Shown here: piece by piece, positions 1 through 6,905 of the stretch
Numbering within the stretch: position 1 is the stretch's first letter
How the letters are laid out: each line of letters opens with the position of its first letter
Origin: Actinomycetes bacterium
GTDB taxonomy: Bacteria; Actinomycetota; Actinomycetes; Actinomycetales; Demequinaceae
Length of the DNA stretch: 17,969 nucleotides
Assembly: GCA_023442845.1 (NCBI GenBank)
Contig: JAEZXC010000061.1
Coordinates: 1-17,969 of the forward strand
Reading direction: 5' to 3'
Translations under genes and position numbers: made by a program
Notes under the pieces: generated by a model
What the model saw: the letters and a program-made list of their open reading frames with translations, nothing else
What the model was told of the DNA's origin: nothing
Databases searched by the model: none

Positions 1-13
1 ATTTCCAAATCCA

Positions 14-39
14 CCCCCCCCCACCCCCCGCGGGGGGGG
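14..39. repeat. C-run/G-run tract upstream of pgk
   Basis: The tract has nine C (14-22), one A, six C (24-29), GC, then eight G (32-39). Bases 24-37 form a perfect palindrome of six C, GC and six G. The minus strand carries runs of six and nine G separated by one T, so a G-quadruplex is possible there. It could be the GC-only stem of a terminator for an upstream gene (gap usually precedes pgk), but no T-run follows. A sequencing or assembly artefact is also possible, because homopolymers are error-prone. Confidence 0.5.
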
Positions 40-46
40 CCCACGT

Positions 47-66
47 TTCCTTGTCACGACAAGGAA
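47..66 (+). promoter_or_regulatory. Perfect inverted repeat over the pgk ribosome-binding site
   Basis: TTCCTTGTC (47-55) and GACAAGGAA (58-66) are exact reverse complements separated by AC. The right arm contains the purine-rich Shine-Dalgarno AAGGAAG (61-67), which lies just before the ATG at 71. In RNA, an 8-bp stem with a CACG loop would hide the ribosome-binding site. As DNA, it is a 20-bp operator-like palindrome. The symmetry is seen directly; a regulatory role is inference. Confidence 0.5.
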
Positions 67-70
67 GATC

Positions 71-1267
71 ATGACGCTGAAGACCATTGACAGCCTGGGC
101 GACCTCACCGGCAAGAAGGTGCTCGTCCGCTCGGACCTGAATGTGCCGCTCGATGGCACGACGATCACGGATGACGGCCGCGTGCGTGCCTCCGTGCCCA
201 CGATTGAGGCTCTGCTGAACGCCGGTGCCTCGGTCATCGTGACGGCACACCTCGGTCGACCCAAGGGCGAGCCGGATGCCGCTTACTCGCTGGCGCCCGC
301 CGCTGCTCGTCTCGCCGAGCTGCTCGGCAAGCCCGTCACCCTCGCCGCTGACCTCGTGGGTGATGACGCGAAGGCAAAGGCTGCCGCTCTGAACGCGGGC
401 GACGTGCTCATGCTGGAGAACGTCCGCTTCGATGCGCGCGAGACCTCAAAGGTCGACGCCGAGCGCGAGGAGCTCGCCCGCGAGCTTGCGAGCTTGGCTG
501 ATGCTTTCGTCTCCGACGGTTTCGGCGTGGTGCACCGCAAGCAGGCCTCCGTCTACGACGTCGCGCAGATTCTGCCCGCGGCCGCTGGTCTGCTCGTGCA
601 GAAGGAAGTTGAGTCACTCGGCAAGGCCGTGACCGACCCGGAGCGCCCCTACGCCGTCGTGCTTGGTGGTTCCAAGGTTTCCGACAAGCTCGGTGTCATT
701 GCGAACCTCCTGACGAAGGCCGACCGCCTCCTCATCGGTGGTGGCATGGTGTTCACGTTCCTCAAGGCCCAAGGCTACGAGGTCGGCAAGAGCCTTCTCG
801 AAGAGGAGCAGCTCGACACCGTCAAGGGATACCTCGAGACCGCGAAGGCCAACGGCGTGGAGATTGTGCTCCCGACTGACATTCTCGCGGCTGAGGGGTT
901 CGCGGCCGACGCTGCCTATGACGTTGTTGCGGCCGACGCGATCCCCGCGGACCGCATGGGTCTCGATATCGGTCCCGAGTCCGCACAACTTTTCGCGTCG
1001 AAGATTGCCGACGCTAAGACAATTGTGTGGAACGGCCCGATGGGCGTGTTTGAGTTCGCGAACTTTGCCGGTGGCACCAAGGCTGTCGCGCAGGCAATGA
1101 TCGACGCCGACGGCTTCTCCGTTGTCGGTGGCGGCGACTCGGCCGCGGCTGTGCGCTTGCTCGGTTTCGACGAGGCCGGTTTTGGTCACATTTCCACGGG
1201 CGGCGGAGCGTCGCTTGAACTTCTCGAAGGCAAGGTCCTCCCGGGCCTGGCCGTATTGGAGGGCTAA
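71..1267 (+). CDS. pgk: Phosphoglycerate kinase
   Basis: This cytoplasmic enzyme transfers phosphate between 1,3-bisphosphoglycerate and ADP, making ATP in glycolysis. At 398 residues it has the normal family length. Visible motifs are [10 protein letters not shown] (20-29), [11 protein letters not shown] (59-69), ENVRF (116-120), [12 protein letters not shown] (149-160), [12 protein letters not shown] (199-210), [10 protein letters not shown] (320-329) and the nucleotide-binding GGGDSAAAV (353-361). The ATG at 71 follows AAGGAAG with a 3-nt gap; that ribosome-binding site lies inside an inverted repeat. tpiA starts 5 nt after the stop, so the two genes are almost certainly cotranscribed. The usual upstream partner gap is not in the window. 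The identification is secure. Confidence 0.98.
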   Translation: MTLKTIDSLGDLTGKKVLVRSDLNVPLDGTTITDDGRVRASVPTIEALLNAGASVIVTAHLGRPKGEPDAAYSLAPAAARLAELLGKPVTLAADLVGDDAKAKAAALNAGDVLMLENVRFDARETSKVDAEREELARELASLADAFVSDGFGVVHRKQASVYDVAQILPAAAGLLVQKEVESLGKAVTDPERPYAVVLGGSKVSDKLGVIANLLTKADRLLIGGGMVFTFLKAQGYEVGKSLLEEEQLDTVKGYLETAKANGVEIVLPTDILAAEGFAADAAYDVVAADAIPADRMGLDIGPESAQLFASKIADAKTIVWNGPMGVFEFANFAGGTKAVAQAMIDADGFSVVGGGDSAAAVRLLGFDEAGFGHISTGGGASLELLEGKVLPGLAVLEG

Positions 1268-1272
1268 GCACC

Positions 1273-2061
1273 ATGGCACGTACGCCGCTTATTGCAGGTA
1301 ACTGGAAACTCAACCTCGATCACCTCGAGGCGACGCACACGGTGCAGAAGCTTGCGTGGCTTCTTCGCGACGTGAAGCACGACTTCACCGCGGTTGAAGC
1401 CGCGGTGATGGCATCCTTCACTTCGCTGCGCTCGGTGCAGACCCTCGTTGAGGCCGACAAGTTGGAGATTGGCTACGGCGCTCAGGACATTTCTGAGCAT
1501 GCCTCTGGCGCATACACCGGCGAGGTGTCGGGATCGCAGCTTGCGAAGCTCGGATGCCGTTACGTTGTGGTCGGTCACTCGGAGCGCCGTGAGTACCACG
1601 CCGAATCCGATGCTGTGGTTGCGGCCAAGGCAAAGGCGGCCTTTGACAATGGCATGGTGCCGATCGTTTGCGTGGGCGAGGGCCTCGATATTCGCAAGGC
1701 CGGCCAGCAGGTTGAGTACACGCTTGCCCAGGTCGAGGGATCGCTCGCCGGTATCGACGCTGACAAGGCGGCCGCTGTCGTCATCGCTTACGAGCCGGTG
1801 TGGGCTATCGGCACGGGTGAGGTCGCGACGCCGGCTGATGCACAGGAAGTGTGCGGTGCGATTCGCACCAAGCTTGCTGAGCTGTACAACGACGAGGTCG
1901 CTCAGGCCGTTCGCGTCCTGTACGGCGGGTCGGTGAAGTCAAGCAATATCGCGTCAATCATGGCCGAGACCGACGTCGACGGCGCTCTTGTCGGCGGCGC
2001 GAGCCTCGACCCTGAAGAGTTCGCCAAGATCGTGCGATTCCAGGAGCACGTCGTCGCCTAA
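1273..2061 (+). CDS. tpiA: Triosephosphate isomerase
   Basis: It interconverts dihydroxyacetone phosphate and glyceraldehyde 3-phosphate in the cytoplasm. The protein is 262 residues, a normal TIM-barrel length. Catalytic residues are Lys12 in AGNWKLN, His102 in VVGHSERR and Glu174 in [11 protein letters not shown]. Phosphate-binding loops are seen at YGGSV (217-221) and LVGGASL (239-245). Two small departures from the common sequence are visible: Leu13 where Met is usual, and ASFTSLRSV (48-56) where PPFT is usual; neither touches the catalytic residues. GGAGGG in the last codons of pgk (1258-1263) is the ribosome-binding site, 9 nt before the ATG. A strong terminator follows the stop. Confidence 0.98.
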   Translation: MARTPLIAGNWKLNLDHLEATHTVQKLAWLLRDVKHDFTAVEAAVMASFTSLRSVQTLVEADKLEIGYGAQDISEHASGAYTGEVSGSQLAKLGCRYVVVGHSERREYHAESDAVVAAKAKAAFDNGMVPIVCVGEGLDIRKAGQQVEYTLAQVEGSLAGIDADKAAAVVIAYEPVWAIGTGEVATPADAQEVCGAIRTKLAELYNDEVAQAVRVLYGGSVKSSNIASIMAETDVDGALVGGASLDPEEFAKIVRFQEHVVA

Positions 2062-2068
2062 GTGGCAC

Positions 2069-2107
2069 GGAACCCACCGCGCGCTGAGCGCGGTGGGTTC
2101 CCTTTTC
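2069..2107 (+). terminator. Rho-independent terminator after tpiA
   Basis: A perfect 14-bp stem (2069-2082 with 2088-2101) closes a 5-nt loop, GCTGA, and is followed by CTTTTCT. It starts 8 nt after the tpiA stop. It should end most pgk-tpiA transcription, so secG-rbpA would need its own promoter. Confidence 0.93.
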
Positions 2108-2118
2108 TGTATGCAGCG

Positions 2119-2147
2119 CATGAGAGAACGCTCTCGTCGCGTATCCT
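2119..2147 (+). promoter_or_regulatory. Candidate secG promoter with operator-like repeat
   Basis: After the tpiA terminator a promoter for secG is expected. TATCCT (2142-2147) is a plausible -10 hexamer, and the -35 position (2119-2124, CATGAG) is weak. The spacer holds GAGAACGCTCTC (2124-2135), a near-palindrome centred on CG with one mismatched pair, which resembles LacI-family operators. Both assignments rest on pattern only. Confidence 0.35.
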
Positions 2148-2177
2148 GGTGCTAATTTCCATCAATCGAGGAGAATC

Positions 2178-2423
2178 GTGCAGGTTCTGGAGACCATCCT
2201 GTGGGTAATGCTGGTCGTGACTGGCCTGTTGCTGTTGGGCCTGGTGCTCATGCACCGCGGACGCGGCGGCGGCATGTCGGATGTCTTCGGCGGTGGCATC
2301 GCATCCGGTGTCCAGAGTTCTGCCGTGGGTGAGCGCAACTTGACCCGCATCACGTGGGGTGTCGCGATTGCCTGGGGCATGACCGTCATTCTTCTCGGCT
2401 TGATCACAAAGTACGTGGGTTAA
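2178..2423 (+). CDS. secG: Preprotein translocase subunit SecG
   Basis: SecG is the small, non-essential membrane subunit of the SecYEG channel. The 81-residue product has two hydrophobic segments, about 6-24 and 60-77. The loop between them contains the family signature MHRGRGGGMSDVFGGG (25-40). The start is GTG, preceded by GAGGAGAATC, whose GGAG lies about 5 nt upstream. rbpA begins 39 nt downstream on the same strand, as in many actinobacteria, so both probably share a transcript. tpiA-secG adjacency is common across actinobacteria. Confidence 0.95.
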   Translation: MQVLETILWVMLVVTGLLLLGLVLMHRGRGGGMSDVFGGGIASGVQSSAVGERNLTRITWGVAIAWGMTVILLGLITKYVG

Positions 2424-2462
2424 TCACACTCACGACACCAACCAAGCAAAGGGGCTGACACC

Positions 2463-2822
2463 ATGGCAGGTGGTAACGCCATCCGAGGTTCACGGGTCGG
2501 AGCAGGCCCGATGGGTGAGGCTGAGCGAGGAGAATCCGCTCCGCGCGAGGTCTTTTCTTACTATTGCGTCAAAGGGCACGTGACGAGCCCGAGTTTCGCC
2601 ATTGGTGAGGACCGCGAGATCCCGGCGGAATGGGACTGCCCACGGTGCGGTCTTCCGGCAGGTCTCGACCCGCAGAACCCGCCGGAGCCGTTGCGCAACG
2701 AGCCGTACAAGACGCACTTGGCCTACGTGAAGGAACGCCGTTCTGACGCGGAGGGTGAGGCTCTGCTCAACGAGGCTCTCGAAGCGTTGCGCGCCCGTCG
2801 CGCATTTGTCGCGGCTGAGTAA
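2463..2822 (+). CDS. rbpA: RNA polymerase-binding protein RbpA
   Basis: RbpA is an actinobacterial protein that binds RNA polymerase and the principal sigma factor, stabilising open complexes. The 119-residue protein starts with the conserved IRGSRVGAGPMGE (7-19), the N-terminal tail and start of the core. The core has candidate zinc ligands Cys35 and His39 (CVKGH) and Cys59 and Cys62 (CPRCG), matching the zinc-binding class described in Streptomyces coelicolor. The C-terminal part (about 81-113, KTHLAYVKERRSDAEGEALL) corresponds to the basic linker and sigma-interaction domain. AAAGGGG lies 8 nt before the ATG. The gene converges on the phosphotransferase gene, with 19 bp between the two stops. 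Confidence 0.96.
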   Translation: MAGGNAIRGSRVGAGPMGEAERGESAPREVFSYYCVKGHVTSPSFAIGEDREIPAEWDCPRCGLPAGLDPQNPPEPLRNEPYKTHLAYVKERRSDAEGEALLNEALEALRARRAFVAAE

Positions 2823-2831
2823 TTCTCCGGC

Positions 2832-2855
2832 CGCAGGCGAGTTACGTCGCCTGCG
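2832..2855. terminator. Hairpin between convergent rbpA and phosphotransferase genes
   Basis: CGCAGGCGA (2832-2840) and TCGCCTGCG (2847-2855) form a perfect 9-bp stem with a 6-nt loop. It covers the last codons and stop of the minus-strand gene and lies 10 nt after the rbpA stop. There is no T-run on either side, so it may be a weak bidirectional terminator or a 3'-end stabiliser. Confidence 0.55.
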
Positions 2856-3627
2856 ATGAGTGCTTCGCTTCGCCCTCAATGAGAGCACGGCGCCACATAT
2901 CGACGTTGTCTGCCACATACGCACTGACCGCCCGCCAATGATCGCCATGTCCGTCATCGTGCATTGATGCCCACGGTTCGGTGCCCGAGACTCGTCCATT
3001 CTCGAGGAGCGCAACCATCGCGTCGACTCGCTTGATCATGACGTCTGGCAACGTTGACCTAAGAGTGGCATCGGCACGATAGCCATCGACGAAGTTCGAG
3101 AGGTCGTGCGCTGCCTCGACCGGTGGCAGGGACGGGTCATTGAGGGTAAACGACTGTGCCGCGTACGCGAGATCCCACGCGCGCGTGCTCGGTGCCGCGG
3201 CGTCCCAATCGATGAATACCCAGCGCTCGCCAATGATGAGGTTCCACGGCGCTAGGTCGTTGTGGCACATCAAGTCCGATCTCGGCGCAGGAATGGCCGA
3301 GGTCCATGGCACCCCGGACGGGATCTCGATGTGCTCGCTTGCATCGTGAATTGAACGGATGAGCGCACCAACGCGGCGGAGACCGCTCTCGTCGAGTCGC
3401 CCAGCGTCGATTGCTAACGTGCCATCGACGAACTCGAGGCGTTGCCGACCGTCCTCGTCGCGTCCGTGGGGAACTGGCACGTCCACGCCTGCTCTGCCCA
3501 GCTCAGTGAGGTAGGCGTGGATCGCGTCCGTCGCGGAAGTCGCGGGCTTGAGCGTCACCTCGCCGTTGCGCACCACCGGGCTGCCCGAGTTGCCGCCAGG
3601 TAGCGACGCGCTCTCCGGCAACGGCAT
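2842..3627 (-). CDS. APH-family phosphotransferase, TfxG-like
   Basis: The 261-residue protein has the kinase-like fold of aminoglycoside phosphotransferases and choline kinases. The catalytic loop CHNDLAPWN (121-129) gives the HxDxxxxN pattern with Asp124 as likely base. FIDWDAAAP (138-146) carries the metal-binding Asp140. The N-terminal lobe is short, with a glycine-containing loop (GGNSGSPVV, 11-19) and no obvious classical ATP-binding lysine motif. From memory this resembles small actinobacterial proteins often labelled trifolitoxin immunity or phosphotransferase; the substrate is unknown. The ATG at 3627 is preferred over upstream in-frame starts because it lies 4 nt after the pgl stop, preceded by GAAGG, and the added upstream residues look like pgl read in another frame. 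It appears to be the last gene of the zwf-opcA-pgl transcript. Confidence 0.85.
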   Translation of the reverse strand: MPLPESASLPGGNSGSPVVRNGEVTLKPATSATDAIHAYLTELGRAGVDVPVPHGRDEDGRQRLEFVDGTLAIDAGRLDESGLRRVGALIRSIHDASEHIEIPSGVPWTSAIPAPRSDLMCHNDLAPWNLIIGERWVFIDWDAAAPSTRAWDLAYAAQSFTLNDPSLPPVEAAHDLSNFVDGYRADATLRSTLPDVMIKRVDAMVALLENGRVSGTEPWASMHDDGHGDHWRAVSAYVADNVDMWRRALIEGEAKHSSQAT

Positions 3628-3631
3628 TGCG

Positions 3632-4351
3632 CTAGACCTTCGTGGAGGCCTCGGCGTCGATGAGCCAAAGCGTCTCTTGAATGCCGTGCACTGCGGCACC
3701 GGGAAGGTCAGGGTCGCCCGCGATGCATCGTGCAACAACGTCCGCCTTCGCGTATCCCGTCGCGACTACCCACACCCGCTTGGCGCGGTTGATTGCCGGA
3801 AGCGAAAGGCTCACCCGGGTAGGGGGCGGCTTGGGGGAGTTGTGGACAGCTCGGACATCCGCACCATTGCGCCCATCGAGGAACGAGTCATGGCCGGGGA
3901 AGAGCGAGGCAACGTGGCCGTCCGGCCCGAGTCCGAAGAGTGCGACATCCCATGCAGGATTGCCGTGATCTGCCATTTCTCGTGAGTACGCAGCTGCGGC
4001 ATCCTCAGCCGTTGAGTACACACCTGTCGATCCCATCCGATGGATGTTCTCTTCCGGCAACGGAACGTGACGGAGCAGGGCGTCGGCCGCCTGCAAGGAG
4101 TTGCGGTCCGCGTCATGAGCGGGGACAAAGCGCTCATCGCCCCACCACACGTGAACGCTGGTCCAGTCGATGAGACCCGACAAGGCGGAGGCGGCAAGGC
4201 TGCGAAGGAGCTCGATACCGACAGTGCCTCCAGTGAGGACGACATCGGCACGGCCCTGCGTCGCGACGGTGTCGGACAGGAGCAAACCAAGGCGGGCCCC
4301 AGCTGCATCGGCCACCGCTTGATGGTCGGGGTATACGAATACTCGTCTCAT
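3632..4351 (-). CDS. pgl: 6-phosphogluconolactonase
   Basis: It hydrolyses 6-phosphogluconolactone to 6-phosphogluconate, the second step of the oxidative pentose-phosphate pathway. The 239-residue protein has DevB/SOL-family motifs: LTGGTVGIELL (39-49), HVWWGDERFVP (67-77), DRNS (82-85), LGPDGHVASLFPGH (141-154) and NSPKPPPTRVSLSLPAIN (171-188). The ATG overlaps the opcA stop as ATGA. No strong Shine-Dalgarno is visible, which suggests translation coupled to opcA. The phosphotransferase gene follows 4 nt after the TAG stop. Confidence 0.95.
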   Translation of the reverse strand: MRRVFVYPDHQAVADAAGARLGLLLSDTVATQGRADVVLTGGTVGIELLRSLAASALSGLIDWTSVHVWWGDERFVPAHDADRNSLQAADALLRHVPLPEENIHRMGSTGVYSTAEDAAAAYSREMADHGNPAWDVALFGLGPDGHVASLFPGHDSFLDGRNGADVRAVHNSPKPPPTRVSLSLPAINRAKRVWVVATGYAKADVVARCIAGDPDLPGAAVHGIQETLWLIDAEASTKV

Positions 4352-5253
4352 GAGCAGTGCACAATCTCGTGAAGGGCCTCGCCGTACACGGGGTCAGCGT
4401 CCATACGGCGCAGTTCTTCCGCGAGGCACTCACCGAGTGAGCGCGACGGCAAGGCAATGACATGGTCAGGCTGACCTGGTTGGCACAAGGTGGCGTTGTG
4501 GCCATCGGGTCGATGAATCGCGATCTCTCCCGCCGACGTTTCGAGCACCACTGATACGAGGCCAGTTGCTTCTGGGTCATATGTCGCTTCGAAGTCGCAG
4601 CCGAGAGTTCCTCGCAGCCATGCCCCGAAAAGCAAGATTGATGGCGAGTTGACGTCTCCACGCACGTGCGCCTTTGTCACCTCAGCGTTCGGTACCTGTT
4701 CAAGAGCCGACGCCAGGAGCGCACGCCACCGCGTCAATCGCGTCCAGGCAAGGTCGGTGTCGCCGGGTCGGTAGCCATCTGACAACGCACACAGCACGGC
4801 GGCAGGGTTTGTCTCACCCTTTGAATCGGTAATGCGTCGCTGCGCCATCGCTCCCAGGCCCGTGGCAGACGGCACGAGTGGGACGAGAGCAGGCCACCAC
4901 GTGACGATGGGTGCATCGGGAAGCAAGAGGGGAGTGACGAGAGTGTCCGCGTGGTCCATCGTCGCCGCGGGAGGGCGTAAGACGACGACCTCAGACGCGC
5001 CCGCGTCGCCGCCCACTCGAATCTGCGCGTCGAGGGTGTCGCCCCCGTCACGAGGAGACAAGACGATGATGCGGCAGGGGTGCTCCCGAGACGCAGTATT
5101 GGCGGTGGCAATTGCCTTCTCAGCGTCGGCGTCGGTGGCATCAATCACCAACGTCATGACGCGGCCGAGGGTGACAACGCCGCCTTCCTTGCGGAGTTTG
5201 ACGAGTTCAGAGTTAATGTCACCGGTCGTCGTCGACGGTAGGTCGATGATCAT
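4348..5253 (-). CDS. opcA: Glucose-6-phosphate dehydrogenase assembly protein OpcA
   Basis: OpcA is needed for full activity of glucose-6-phosphate dehydrogenase in actinobacteria and cyanobacteria, where it acts on Zwf. The product is 301 residues and begins MIIDLPSTTTGDINSELVKL, a typical OpcA N-terminus. VTLGRVMTLVI (31-41 of the chosen start) and PIVTWWPA also fit the family. The ATG at 5253 is chosen over an in-frame GTG at 5265: GGAGG lies 5 nt before it, its TG is shared with the zwf TGA stop (ATGA overlap), and the GTG would include the ribosome-binding site in the coding region. The gene end overlaps pgl in the same way, giving a tightly coupled zwf-opcA-pgl unit. Confidence 0.95.
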   Translation of the reverse strand: MIIDLPSTTTGDINSELVKLRKEGGVVTLGRVMTLVIDATDADAEKAIATANTASREHPCRIIVLSPRDGGDTLDAQIRVGGDAGASEVVVLRPPAATMDHADTLVTPLLLPDAPIVTWWPALVPLVPSATGLGAMAQRRITDSKGETNPAAVLCALSDGYRPGDTDLAWTRLTRWRALLASALEQVPNAEVTKAHVRGDVNSPSILLFGAWLRGTLGCDFEATYDPEATGLVSVVLETSAGEIAIHRPDGHNATLCQPGQPDHVIALPSRSLGECLAEELRRMDADPVYGEALHEIVHCS

Positions 5254-6767
5254 GGGCGCCTCCACACTCGGCCATCTCGAGCCATCATCTCATCGGCGCT
5301 CCCGGGGCCCCAGGTTCCCGAGCGATACTGCTCTGGCTGGCCTTGGGTGGCCCAGAACTGTGTAATGGGGTCAAGAATCTCCCACGACAGCGCAACTTCT
5401 TCGTGGCGAGGGAACAGCGGCGGATCACCGAGTAACACGTCGAGAATGAGGCGCTCATATGCTTCGGGCGACTCGTCGGTAAACGCATTGCCATAGGCGA
5501 AGTCCATCGTCACATCGCGGACTTCCATCGTGGTACCGGGCACCTTTGAGCCGAAGCGGAGAGTCACGCCCTCATCCGGCTGCACACGGATCACGAGTGC
5601 GTTCGTGCCGACATCGGAACCTTGAATCTGCTGGAAGTACGGGGACGGTGCCTTCTTAAAGACGAGCGCGATCTCGGTGACGCGACGGCCCAGACGCTTG
5701 CCAGCCCGCAAGTAGAACGGCGTGCCGCTCCAGCGTCGATTCGGGATCTCGAGCTTGATAGCAGCGTAGGTTTCGGTGATGGAGTCGGGGGCGATGCCGT
5801 CCTCGTCGAGGAACCCACCCACCATCTCGCCGCCACGCCAACCCGCGGAGTACTGGCCTCGTGCGGTCGACGCGCCCAGGTCCTCGGGCAGGCGCACAGC
5901 GCGGAGCACTTTCTCCTTTTCGGTACGCAGGTCTCCCGCGTCAAAGGAGGCTGGCTCTTCCATTGCCGTCAACGCGAGCAATTGGAGCAGATGGTTCTGA
6001 ATGACGTCACGAGCAGCGCCAATGCCGTCGTAGTAGCCCGCACGTCCGCCGATGCCGATGTCCTCGGCCATCGTGATCTGCACATGGTCGACATACTGGG
6101 AGTTCCAGATTGGCTCAAACAGCTGGTTGGCGAAACGCAACGCCAGCAAGTTCTGGACTGTCTCCTTGCCGAGGTAATGGTCGATACGGAATACCGCGTC
6201 GGGTGGGAAGACTTCGCTGACAACGTCGTTCAGTTCATTCGCGGTCTCGAGGTTGTGGCCAAAGGGCTTTTCGATGACGACGCGACGCCACGTGCCTTCC
6301 TTTGGATCGGACAAGCCCGACTCACGCAATTGAGTGACAACCTGGGGAAAGGCCGAGGGCGGGATCGACAAGTAAAAGGCGTGGTTGCCGCCCGTGCCGC
6401 GCTTCTCATCGAGCTCTTCAACGGTGCGGCGTAACTCTGCAAAGGCGGCCGGGTCGTCGAAGGTGCCTTGGACGAAGCGAATGCCTTCAGAAAGCTGGTT
6501 CCATGTCTCTTCACGCCACGGCGTCCGTGCGTACTTCTTCACGGAATCATGGACAACCTTCGCGAAGTCTTCCTTGTCCCATTCACGACGCGCAAAGCCG
6601 GTCAGCGCAAATGCCGGCGGCAAAAGGCCACGGTTGGCGAGGTCGTAAACCGCGGGCATGAGTTTCTTGCGTGCGAGGTCTCCGGTGACACCAAACATCA
6701 CCAACCCGCATGACCCAGCAATGCGGGGCAAGCGACGGTCACGAGGATCGCGCAGGGGATTGACCAC
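5250..6767 (-). CDS. zwf: Glucose-6-phosphate 1-dehydrogenase
   Basis: It oxidises glucose 6-phosphate to 6-phosphogluconolactone and makes NADPH, the entry step of the oxidative pentose-phosphate pathway. The coding region gives 505 residues, normal for the family. It shows the dinucleotide-binding FGVTGDLARKKL (25-36), EKPFG (166-170) and the active-site signature RIDHYLGKE (194-202). An open frame extends upstream to 6863, but GTG at 6767 is chosen because GGAGG (6779-6775) lies 7 nt before it; the upstream extension runs through part of a strong hairpin and looks noncoding. The 3' end overlaps opcA by 4 nt. Upstream lies tkt rather than the tal or pgi often found there. Confidence 0.96.
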   Translation of the reverse strand: MVNPLRDPRDRRLPRIAGSCGLVMFGVTGDLARKKLMPAVYDLANRGLLPPAFALTGFARREWDKEDFAKVVHDSVKKYARTPWREETWNQLSEGIRFVQGTFDDPAAFAELRRTVEELDEKRGTGGNHAFYLSIPPSAFPQVVTQLRESGLSDPKEGTWRRVVIEKPFGHNLETANELNDVVSEVFPPDAVFRIDHYLGKETVQNLLALRFANQLFEPIWNSQYVDHVQITMAEDIGIGGRAGYYDGIGAARDVIQNHLLQLLALTAMEEPASFDAGDLRTEKEKVLRAVRLPEDLGASTARGQYSAGWRGGEMVGGFLDEDGIAPDSITETYAAIKLEIPNRRWSGTPFYLRAGKRLGRRVTEIALVFKKAPSPYFQQIQGSDVGTNALVIRVQPDEGVTLRFGSKVPGTTMEVRDVTMDFAYGNAFTDESPEAYERLILDVLLGDPPLFPRHEEVALSWEILDPITQFWATQGQPEQYRSGTWGPGSADEMMARDGRVWRRP

Positions 6768-6774
6768 GGGGAAG

Positions 6775-6779
6775 CCTCC
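6775..6779 (-). promoter_or_regulatory. Ribosome-binding site that sets the zwf start
   Basis: GGAGG on the minus strand lies 7 nt before the GTG at 6767. It favours the 505-residue product over the 537-residue open frame. Confidence 0.85.
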
Positions 6780-6823
6780 AGGGCTACTGTCGAACGAATC
6801 GCGCCCGGGACAGGCGCACAAGT

Positions 6824-6879
6824 GGGACCCCCGGTGAGGATGCCGCGTGAACGGCATCCTCACCGAATGCGTTGGTCCC
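6824..6879 (-). terminator. Nested hairpin between tkt and zwf
   Basis: The inner stem is a perfect 14 bp (6832-6845 with 6852-6865) around a 6-nt loop. An outer 6-bp pairing, GGGACC (6824-6829) with GGTCCC (6874-6879), encloses it. It lies about 27 nt after the tkt stop and about 57 nt before the zwf start. There is no T-run, so it is not a textbook terminator. It may reduce read-through from tkt into zwf or protect the tkt 3' end. Nothing else was recognised in the 138-bp gap. Confidence 0.7.
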
Positions 6880-6905
6880 GACCATAACTGGATACGAGAT
6901 GCTGG

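Noticed and set aside
614..1279. 221-codon antisense frame in pgk
   Set aside because: It mirrors pgk codons, has no recognised domain or ribosome-binding site, and the plus-strand gene is certain.
2842..3627. Antibiotic resistance gene (aminoglycoside phosphotransferase)
   Set aside because: The fold is shared, but the short N-lobe, operon context and resemblance to TfxG-like proteins do not support aminoglycoside resistance. There is no mobile element nearby.
5622..6434. 270-codon plus-strand frame opposite zwf
   Set aside because: It is a shadow of zwf codon bias with no family motif.
6768..6863. N-terminal extension of zwf to 6863
   Set aside because: The extension runs through part of a strong hairpin and is unlike Zwf N-termini, whereas GGAGG 7 nt before the GTG at 6767 gives the expected length.
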